A program made the position numbers and the translations under genes. From Peptococcaceae bacterium (lineage in GTDB: Bacteria; Bacillota; Peptococcia; Peptococcales; Peptococcaceae): 14,841 bases of DNA. The notes beneath the pieces are model-generated. The model was not told where the DNA came from. It searched no databases and worked only from the letters and a program-made list of their open reading frames with translations. The stretch covers positions 1 through 14,841 of the forward strand of contig JAFXJE010000013.1 of NCBI GenBank assembly GCA_017532485.1, given 5' to 3'. Below, one piece after another: positions 6,281 through 12,249 of the stretch (positions are counted from its first letter, which is position 1; every line of letters starts with the position of its first letter).

Positions 6281-6829
6281 TTATTCTTTTCTCCGTAACA
6301 TCACAGCATTAACGCTTTTCCGCTGTGGTGATTTTTCAAATAATGCTTTTTCTGTTTTGCCAGGTCTGCCCAAAGCAATAATACCATAAAGGTCTAATTT
6401 TTCACCCAACTGGAACATACTGCGTAAATCTACGCGATCAAAACTACCAACACAGTGGGTAACGTAACCTCTTCTTTGAGCCTCCAAGCTCATATAACCC
6501 CAAGCACAGCCTGAGTCAAACATTGCCCAGTAATTATACAGACCATTATGCTCATCTTCCAAATACCCAGCCAGTAAAATCAACACTGGTGCATCAAAAA
6601 TCCATTCTTTTTCAGCTGGCAGCATATACTCTGCCAACCATTCCTTTTCAGCCTGCTCTGTTACTACATAAAAACGCCAAGGCTGACCATTATAGGCTGA
6701 TGGTGCCAAGGTACCTGCCAGTAAAATTTCTTCCAAATCTTTAGCGTCTACAGGTTCAGAAGAAAATACTGTTGTTGAATGACGTTCTTTAATTTCCGGC
6801 ATAATATCTGCCTCTAATTTTCTTTTCAT
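6281..6829 (-). CDS. Nitroreductase family FMN oxidoreductase
   Basis: A 182-aa, probably dimeric cytoplasmic flavoprotein of the NfsB/FRase-like nitroreductase family, using NAD(P)H to reduce nitro compounds, quinones or other acceptors. Visible landmarks are 'IKERHSTTVF' near the N-terminus, the FMN-binding loop 'APSAYNGQPWRFYVVT' (about residues 42-57), 'AWGYMSLEAQRRGYVTHCVGSF' in the middle and 'YGIIALGRPGKTEK' near the end. The His in KERHS replaces the more usual Arg of KRRS. ATG 6829 has AAAGGA 10 nt upstream. A second ATG at 6802 (residue 10) has GAGG 8 nt upstream and fits the usual domain start, so the shorter 173-aa form is also possible. It is followed 88 nt later by the CadC-like gene on the same strand. 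The physiological substrate cannot be assigned. Confidence 0.88.
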   Translation of the reverse strand: MKRKLEADIMPEIKERHSTTVFSSEPVDAKDLEEILLAGTLAPSAYNGQPWRFYVVTEQAEKEWLAEYMLPAEKEWIFDAPVLILLAGYLEDEHNGLYNYWAMFDSGCAWGYMSLEAQRRGYVTHCVGSFDRVDLRSMFQLGEKLDLYGIIALGRPGKTEKALFEKSPQRKSVNAVMLRRKE

Positions 6830-6873
6830 TTCTCACCCATCCTTTTTCTCAAAACATCTTTTTCATCAGAACC

Positions 6874-6902
6874 ATTATACTTGATTTTACGTCATAGATA
6901 AA
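6874..6902 (-). promoter_or_regulatory. Putative promoter of the nitroreductase gene
   Basis: The minus strand has a perfect TATAAT (6874-6879) 17 nt downstream of TTTATC (6897-6902), a weak -35. It is 45 nt before the start at 6829, in the 199-bp divergent region shared with the MATE gene. Confidence 0.5.
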
Positions 6903-6956
6903 CATTTTTAAGAAAAAAGATTTGACAAAATAATGGAATTTTTCCCTCTTCGCCAA

Positions 6957-6985
6957 TTTACTTTATCCCTAAAACATTGTAAGAT
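6957..6985 (+). promoter_or_regulatory. Putative promoter of the MATE gene
   Basis: TTTACT (6957-6962), a 17-nt spacer and TAAGAT (6980-6985) match the sigma-A consensus at 4 of 6 positions each, leaving a leader of about 36 nt. A better -35 (TTGACA, 6922-6927) has no -10 at the right distance. Confidence 0.35.
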
Positions 6986-7028
6986 AGTAGGCAATAATAT
7001 TATCATTTTACTAAGGAGGCTGGCTGTT

Positions 7029-8390
7029 TTGCGCAAATTTTTTGCTGATTTTATCCATGACCGTACATTCTTTAGCACATTAATTATGCTGGCTCTGCCT
7101 ATTGTCCTGCAAAATTTAATTTCTTCATCGTTGAACTTGGTTGATACTATCATGATTGGCCGCGTAGGTACTATCGAATTAGCAGCCGTCGGAGTCGCTG
7201 CCCAATTTTTCTTTTTCCATACAGTGCTCTTGGTAGGTATTGGCAGTGGTTATTGTATTTTCATCGCCCAAGCTTGGGGCAAACGAGATAGAGCTACTAT
7301 CAAAAAATACTTGGGACTGGCTCTAGTTCTTTCTTTGCTGGTAAGCCTGCTCTTTACTATTGTTGGTTTCTGGAAAGCCGAAGAAATTATTGCTCTTTTT
7401 AATGATGACCCAGAAGTAGTTCGCTTGGGAGGCATTTATATTCGCACCTTAGCAATTAGTACAATCTGCACAGCACTTACCTATACTTTTGGCTATGCCT
7501 CACGCAGTATTGAAAATGCTTTCTTACCTATGATTGGCAGCAGTATTGCTCTCGCTTTAAATACTTTTTTAAATTACGTTTTAATTTTCGGTAAATTTGG
7601 GATGCCTGCTTTGGGCGTAGAAGGTGCTGCTATTGCTACCTTAATTGCTCGTGTAATAGAAGCTGGCATCATCATCGGTTATATTTATCTTAAAGGCTCA
7701 CCATTAGCTGCTAAATTACATGAATTTGATTTCAGTTTTGCCTTCTTCAAACAAGATTTGCGAACTATTACTCCCGTCGTCTTAAACGAACTTTGCTGGG
7801 GTCTGGCTGTAGTTGTTTATACTGCTGCTTACGGCAGAATTGATACCGATGCTTTGGCTAGTATGCAGGTAGTTACAACTATTCAAAACCTCTTTATTAT
7901 TTTAGGTTTTGGTTTATCCGGTTCTACAGCTACTATGGTTGGCAATAACATCGGGCGAGGCAGAAAAGAGCTAGCTAAGACTTATGCTTATCGTTCCCTG
8001 ATTATCTGCTTAATCATTGGCATTATTTTAGCTGTCACACTCTTTATTTTCGCTCCAATGTTCTTGAAACTGTTTGATTTAGACTCGCCAAAAGTAATTG
8101 CTGACGCCGTTATTTTGCTGAAAATTTTAGCATTTATTATTCCATTAAAATTGCTTAATATGACCATCATTATGGGTGTCTTGCGTGCCGGTGGTGATGT
8201 TGTCTATTCGCTGCTGGCAGAAAGCTGTGTTATGTGGTTTGTCGGTGTTCCTTTAGCTTTTATCGGTGCTGTAGTATGGCAATTACCAGTACATCTCGTC
8301 TTTGCTCTAGTAGCTATGGAAGATATCGTCAAAATTTTTTGTTGTGCCGGTCGCGTTATTTCCGGCAAATGGGTGCACACAATGGTCTAG
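7029..8390 (+). CDS. MATE family multidrug/sodium antiporter
   Basis: A polytopic membrane exporter of the multi-antimicrobial extrusion (DinF/NorM) family, which expels cationic or other drugs and metabolites in exchange for Na+ or H+. From the TTG at 7029 the product is 453 aa, a normal MATE length with room for 12 helices. The first repeat opens with ALPIVLQNLISSSLNLVDTI and 'GTIELAAVGVAAQ'; the second half shows 'LNELCWGLAVVVYTAAYGRI' and 'GLSGSTATMVGNNIGRGRKELA'. Starting at 7029 is supported by AAGGAGG (7013-7019) about 9 nt upstream; an ATG at 6933 in the same frame lies before the putative -10 and has no ribosome site. It is a single-gene unit between its own promoter and a strong terminator. 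The substrate is unknown. Confidence 0.9.
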   Translation: MRKFFADFIHDRTFFSTLIMLALPIVLQNLISSSLNLVDTIMIGRVGTIELAAVGVAAQFFFFHTVLLVGIGSGYCIFIAQAWGKRDRATIKKYLGLALVLSLLVSLLFTIVGFWKAEEIIALFNDDPEVVRLGGIYIRTLAISTICTALTYTFGYASRSIENAFLPMIGSSIALALNTFLNYVLIFGKFGMPALGVEGAAIATLIARVIEAGIIIGYIYLKGSPLAAKLHEFDFSFAFFKQDLRTITPVVLNELCWGLAVVVYTAAYGRIDTDALASMQVVTTIQNLFIILGFGLSGSTATMVGNNIGRGRKELAKTYAYRSLIICLIIGIILAVTLFIFAPMFLKLFDLDSPKVIADAVILLKILAFIIPLKLLNMTIIMGVLRAGGDVVYSLLAESCVMWFVGVPLAFIGAVVWQLPVHLVFALVAMEDIVKIFCCAGRVISGKWVHTMV

Positions 8391-8409
8391 AATATCCATT
8401 CAACAACAA

Positions 8410-8455
8410 CTCCCCTATACCCGACAAAAATATCGGGCATAGGGGAGCTTTTTTT
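8410..8455 (+). terminator. Intrinsic terminator of the MATE gene
   Basis: A 15-bp GC-rich stem (8410-8424 with 8433-8447, one A-C mismatch) and 8-nt loop are followed by CTTTTTTT. The T-tract overlaps the stop codon of the convergent flavodoxin gene (8454-8456). On the minus strand the mismatch becomes a G-U pair but no T-tract follows, so termination is mainly of plus-strand transcripts. Confidence 0.9.
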
Positions 8456-8963
8456 AGCGTTTTAATACTTCGTGAATTAAACGCTGCAATTCCAAAATAT
8501 CCATTTTATCAGGATGATTAGCTGCATAGTCAGCATTATCCAATTGTGCTTGAATAGCTGGTGGATTATCTAAAGAAGCTGCTACTTTTTCTTTGCAGAG
8601 AGCTAATTGCTCAGCCTCCATTTTCCCAGAGCAAACAAAATGACCTAAAATTTGATTACGGTCTGCCAGCAAGCGTTCAATTTTTTCCACTTGTTGCTGA
8701 CCTACTTCGCTATCAGGGTTCACCCCCATGGTTCCAAACAAGACAATTTTTTTATCGTGAATGTTATCCCACAGCTTTTTAGTAGCTTTATCACATCCGC
8801 CTTTTTTTATCCAATAACCAAGACATAAAGTATCATAAGCATCTAAGTCAATTTTGTCTTTTACTGTATAGATTGGCACTAATTCATCAAGCTGACGATA
8901 AACTCCATCAGCTAAAAGTTTAGTATTTCCTGTCATACTGGAATAAATAATTGCACATTTCAT
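8454..8963 (-). CDS. Flavodoxin-like FMN-binding protein
   Basis: A 169-aa cytoplasmic flavodoxin-fold protein. The N-terminal MKCAIIYSSMTGNTKLLA carries the FMN phosphate loop S8-SMTGNT14. Further on, 'LGYWIKKGGCDKATKKLW' and 'KKIVLFGTMGVNPDSEVG' resemble a Bacillota flavodoxin subgroup that also contains BilS, the flavodoxin partner of bilirubin reductase. No BilR-like gene is present here, so I do not give that name. Such proteins carry one or two electrons between a donor such as ferredoxin and an enzyme. It begins 3 nt after the stop of the His-rich protein gene, whose 3' end (AAGGGGAA) provides its ribosome site, so the two are very likely cotranscribed and translationally coupled. Its stop codon lies in the T-tract of the opposing MATE terminator. 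Confidence 0.85.
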   Translation of the reverse strand: MKCAIIYSSMTGNTKLLADGVYRQLDELVPIYTVKDKIDLDAYDTLCLGYWIKKGGCDKATKKLWDNIHDKKIVLFGTMGVNPDSEVGQQQVEKIERLLADRNQILGHFVCSGKMEAEQLALCKEKVAASLDNPPAIQAQLDNADYAANHPDKMDILELQRLIHEVLKR

Positions 8964-8966
8964 TTT

Positions 8967-10148
8967 CTAAAATTCCCCTTTTCCTGCATAATGACCACAA
9001 TATACCCACTGTCTGATTTGTAAAGCTAAAGCTGCAATCAAATTTCCTAATTCCTGCCATACTTGTGCCTCAGGCTGTGCTAGTTCATGCCCTTCTAAAT
9101 AAGCTTCGATAAATTCCATACGTTCTGTTTGGTCAGCTGACATTTTTATAATATAACGCACATTTTGCATTACATCTGCCAAATGACCAGCTGATAAATT
9201 ATATTGAGCTCTGAAAAATTCCTCGACAGCTTTTGCTTCTGCTGATTGTAAATCCAAATAATTGCCTTCTACTTCTGCCATCACTTCTTCTAATGTTGGC
9301 AAATAATAATCGTAACCTTCCAATACTTCAATAGGTTGGTCTAAAAGCAACTCATCCCAATAAACCATCTCTTCATCAATAACTAAATTTGCCTTACCCA
9401 TAGCAGCTAATTGACAACATTTAGTCAAAACTTCTTCCGAGATAGCTTGTTCATTCCCGATATGCAGCCATACCTTCTGTAATTGTGCTAAAGGATAGCT
9501 CCCGTAAATAGAAGCTAAACCTGCCATTAAGTTAAAGACCATATCTCTTTGTTCAGCTGCTTCAATCCATTGTTGCTGCTCCAATTGCACAAAATCCAAC
9601 TGCAATTCCACTGGCATTACGGAGCACAATTCATCATTATCCTCATCTTCTTCATCACCATAAATAAAGTAATAAACAAAGCCTTGATTTTGATAAACAG
9701 CCCAATCTTCCATAGCTTGCTGACTAATCGGTTGTTCATCGGCAATAACCATAGTCCACAGTTGATAATAATCATCCAAAACCATGCATTGTAAAAATTC
9801 ACCGAACTTACGGCGAATTTCCTCTGCCAGCGCTGCTGCCATTTCCTCAGGTGGTAATTTTTCATCTACATTGTAGCCACCATGCTCAATTAATTCCAAC
9901 ATATCATCTTGGCAAAGCAGCTCTAAGCAATCTTGCAAATGCACACTTTCTTCATCCGCCGCATTTGCTTTTACTTTTTCTTTTAGTTCAGCCAACTCTT
10001 CGCATTCACCGTTAATAAAATCTTGCCAATTACCAAACATGTCCTGCCATTGCTCATCGGAAATATCTCCAAACTGTACTTCTTGTGGGTGACAATGACC
10101 ACAGCTGCAATGTTCACCATGTTCGTGTTGATGTTCATGATTATGCAT
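8967..10148 (-). CDS. Unknown acidic protein with His/Cys-rich N-terminus
   Basis: I do not recognise a named family with confidence. Starting at ATG 10148 (AGGGG 8 nt upstream), the product is 393 aa. Two upstream in-frame starts (GTG 10214, ATG 10187) lack a ribosome site. The first 20 residues (MHNHEHQHEHGEHCSCGHCH) hold eight His and three Cys, a likely metal-binding or metal-storage tail. The rest is acidic, mostly helical and without membrane segments. It has a very acidic patch (GDEEDEDNDEL) and a Gln/Trp/Tyr-rich body. The stretches 'LLCQDDMLELIEHGG' and 'VMPVELQLDF ... LMAGLASIYGSYPLAQLQ' are reminiscent of the helical bodies of some SEC-C/YecA-type metal-binding proteins; this is a weak impression. 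It is first in a two-gene unit with the flavodoxin gene and divergent from the HD-GYP gene. Confidence 0.7.
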   Translation of the reverse strand: MHNHEHQHEHGEHCSCGHCHPQEVQFGDISDEQWQDMFGNWQDFINGECEELAELKEKVKANAADEESVHLQDCLELLCQDDMLELIEHGGYNVDEKLPPEEMAAALAEEIRRKFGEFLQCMVLDDYYQLWTMVIADEQPISQQAMEDWAVYQNQGFVYYFIYGDEEDEDNDELCSVMPVELQLDFVQLEQQQWIEAAEQRDMVFNLMAGLASIYGSYPLAQLQKVWLHIGNEQAISEEVLTKCCQLAAMGKANLVIDEEMVYWDELLLDQPIEVLEGYDYYLPTLEEVMAEVEGNYLDLQSAEAKAVEEFFRAQYNLSAGHLADVMQNVRYIIKMSADQTERMEFIEAYLEGHELAQPEAQVWQELGNLIAALALQIRQWVYCGHYAGKGEF

Positions 10149-10249
10149 ATTGTTTCCCCTTCCAAAATAATTTTCTCTACCACTCATTTTATTTTCTTTT
10201 TTCTCTTTTGTCACTATTCTTTTTTATAAATCAATGTTATACTTTACCA

Positions 10250-10277
10250 TATAATTGCATAAACATGAGAGGAGGGG
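10250..10277 (+). promoter_or_regulatory. -10 element and strong ribosome site of the HD-GYP gene
   Basis: TATAAT (10250-10255) lies 27 nt before the start codon but has no convincing -35, so it may need an activator or an alternative sigma factor. AGGAGG (10270-10275) is 6 nt before ATG 10282 and fixes that start over the in-frame TTG at 10255, which overlaps the -10. The 133-bp region back to 10148 also serves the divergent His-rich gene, for which I see no clear promoter. Confidence 0.35.
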
Positions 10278-10281
10278 CTCC

Positions 10282-11736
10282 ATGCGTTATATTTCTTTAG
10301 ATTTAGTCGAACCGGGTACACCTGTGGCGCGAACTATTTTTGATGAGCAATTTCGTGTTTTAGTTGGTGTCGGGACACCTTTAACGGAAATTATTATTGA
10401 AAAACTGCGAGACAAAGGTTATGCCGGTGTCTATATTAATGACAAACTTTCCGAAGACATTATTATCCACGAGACTATTTCCACTGAATTAAAAAACAGA
10501 GGCGTTAAGTCTTTAAAAGAGCTTAATATTGATGCCAGTCTTGAAGTTGCCAAAAGAATTACCGAACAATTATTATCTTCCTCAGATATTAATTTAGACA
10601 TTATTGATTTACGCAACTTCAATGATTATACCTACCATCATTCTGTCAATGTTTGCGTCTTATCTACTATTATTGGAATACGCCTTGGTTTATCTGAGGC
10701 TGACTTAATTGACCTCAGTATAGCTGCCCTGCTTCATGATTTAGGTAAATTATTCATTGTGCCGGAAATTTTAAATAAACCTGACAAATTAACTGACGAA
10801 GAATATGCTATTATTCGCCAGCACCCTATCGCTTCTTACGAGTACATTAAAGACCATTATGCTATTTCTTCAACTAGCAAGATAGCAACCTTATATCACC
10901 ATGAAAATGAAGATGGCAGTGGTTATCCTGAAGGCAAAAAGGGAGACGAACTGCATATTTTCAGCAAAATCATCCATGTTGCCGATATTTATGATGCGCT
11001 GACTTCAACGCGGCCATATAAAAAAGCTTATGCTATTTCCGAAGTAGTCGAATACTTAATGGGTGGCTGTGATGTTCTCTTTAATCGAGAAATTGTAGAG
11101 GTCTTTTTGAAATCTGTCCCTCTTTATCCTAAGGGGACCATGGTCCGTCTTTCCGATAATCGTTCTGCTTTAATTGTTGCTAATAGTGACAACCCACTGC
11201 GACCTATTATCCGTTTTGAAGATGGTACCGATTTAAACCTAAATGAAGATTTATCTTGCCAAAACCTCACAATCAAGCCAGATGTTACTGTCATGCTTGA
11301 TTTTGCAGAGGATATAGATTTAGACCCAACTATTCTGCGAACTATGCTCAATAAGCGTCCTCGCTTTGGTACGATTTTGGTTGTTGACCCGTCCTTAAAT
11401 GATGCTGACAAGTTAGACCGTATTTTGGAACGACGTTTCAATTTAGTAATGGTTGAAAACTCGCACCAAGCTTTGACCTATTTGCGCCAAAATGATTTGC
11501 CGGATTTGATTATGATGGAAACTGATTTGCCTGACTGTTCTGGTATAGAAACAGCTAAAATTATTCGTCAGCAAGTCGAATCTAAATTGCCAATAATCTT
11601 TTTAAGCAGAAATGCTAATCGCGACACTGTTTTAAAGGCAAAAGAAATTAATGTTAAAGATTTTATTATTAAGCCTTTCCAACCCGCCTATATTCGGAAA
11701 CAGATTGCCTTGGCTTTAGGCGTAGTTATTCAATAA
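10282..11736 (+). CDS. HD-GYP phosphodiesterase with C-terminal degenerate receiver domain
   Basis: A 484-aa cytoplasmic signalling protein predicted to hydrolyse cyclic dinucleotides (c-di-GMP or a relative). An N-terminal region of ~110 residues, opening 'SLDLVEPGTPVARTIFDEQ', resembles the segment before many HD-GYP domains. The HD-GYP core shows H119/H120, HD at 152-153, H181, HHENEDGSGYP (206-216) and 'HVADIYDALTSTRPYKKA' (232-249), all the expected metal ligands and the GYP motif. A linker of about 80 residues follows. Residues ~362-475 form a receiver-like domain: ILVVDP (D369, second acidic residue missing), PDLIMME with Glu413 where the phosphorylated Asp should be, S442 and K464 in 'FIIKPF'. 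The receiver is therefore probably not switched by phosphorylation. Having it at the C-terminus is the reverse of the common REC-HD-GYP order. Single gene ending in a bidirectional terminator. Confidence 0.9.
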   Translation: MRYISLDLVEPGTPVARTIFDEQFRVLVGVGTPLTEIIIEKLRDKGYAGVYINDKLSEDIIIHETISTELKNRGVKSLKELNIDASLEVAKRITEQLLSSSDINLDIIDLRNFNDYTYHHSVNVCVLSTIIGIRLGLSEADLIDLSIAALLHDLGKLFIVPEILNKPDKLTDEEYAIIRQHPIASYEYIKDHYAISSTSKIATLYHHENEDGSGYPEGKKGDELHIFSKIIHVADIYDALTSTRPYKKAYAISEVVEYLMGGCDVLFNREIVEVFLKSVPLYPKGTMVRLSDNRSALIVANSDNPLRPIIRFEDGTDLNLNEDLSCQNLTIKPDVTVMLDFAEDIDLDPTILRTMLNKRPRFGTILVVDPSLNDADKLDRILERRFNLVMVENSHQALTYLRQNDLPDLIMMETDLPDCSGIETAKIIRQQVESKLPIIFLSRNANRDTVLKAKEINVKDFIIKPFQPAYIRKQIALALGVVIQ

Positions 11737-11769
11737 AAAAACGCTGGAACTAAAATTCCAGCGTTTTTT
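11736..11769. terminator. Bidirectional intrinsic terminator between convergent genes
   Basis: AAAAAACGCTGGAA is followed, after a 6-nt loop, by its exact reverse complement TTCCAGCGTTTTTT. The stem overlaps the TAA of the HD-GYP gene and ends 2 nt before the stop of the convergent gene at 11772. Both strands have GC-containing stems with T-tracts, so it can stop transcription both ways. Confidence 0.92.
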
Positions 11770-11771
11770 AT

Positions 11772-12212
11772 TTATTCTACGATACAGCCTGTTAATAAAT
11801 AGTCGTCATGTTTAATTTTTGCCAAAAATTGTTCCAATTCTGCAATCAAAGCAATCGTATCCTGCAAGATTTGCTCTGTCATTTTTTCCGGACGCATCAT
11901 AAAAACTAAATCGAAAGTAAAAGAACGCCGTTTTGGCAATGGCCCTGCCAAGGTTAAAATCGGTTTGATTGGCTGCTCTTTAGATTGTGTTCTAGCAATC
12001 AATTTACGCAACTCAGGTTTAATAATATCATTAACCGTTTTCTTCATTTTCTTTTCGATGGCATCATCCCATTCCTCTACTGTTGGAAAAATTTGATGCT
12101 GATATACTTCACACATTCTGGAGACTACAACTTGTCCACCTTTATTTTCGACTATTTCTACATTCAGTTTCTTTTCTTGAAAGACCTCAATAATCTGACT
12201 TTTTTCCATCAT
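11772..12212 (-). CDS. Unrecognised small protein downstream of sbcC
   Basis: I do not recognise this family. The product is 146 aa from ATG 12212 (MMEKSQIIEVFQEKKLNVEI); AAGGGG lies 9 nt upstream. The ATG at 12218 is only 3 nt from that site and is less likely. It is soluble, mixed alpha/beta in appearance, with a basic central helix ('DDAIEKKMKKTVNDIIKPELRKLI', about residues 49-72), a Pro-rich turn (KPILTLAGPLPKRRSFTFDLVF) and an amphipathic C-terminal helix 'TIALIAELEQFLAKIK'. No signal peptide, membrane segment or catalytic motif is evident, and its two cysteines are far apart. The gene follows sbcC by 37 nt on the same strand with no terminator between, so cotranscription is likely. This hints at, but does not show, a link to DNA repair. 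Confidence 0.65.
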   Translation of the reverse strand: MMEKSQIIEVFQEKKLNVEIVENKGGQVVVSRMCEVYQHQIFPTVEEWDDAIEKKMKKTVNDIIKPELRKLIARTQSKEQPIKPILTLAGPLPKRRSFTFDLVFMMRPEKMTEQILQDTIALIAELEQFLAKIKHDDYLLTGCIVE

Positions 12213-12249
12213 GACCATTTACCCCTTCTAGTACTTATTCCATATCTTT

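Noticed and set aside
6922..6927. Consensus TTGACA as -35 of the MATE gene
   Set aside because: No -10 hexamer occurs 16-18 nt downstream, so it is probably coincidental; a weaker pair at 6957-6985 fits better.
8454..8963. Naming the flavodoxin gene bilS on the basis of resemblance
   Set aside because: The bilirubin reductase gene expected beside it is missing, and the resemblance covers a wider flavodoxin subgroup.
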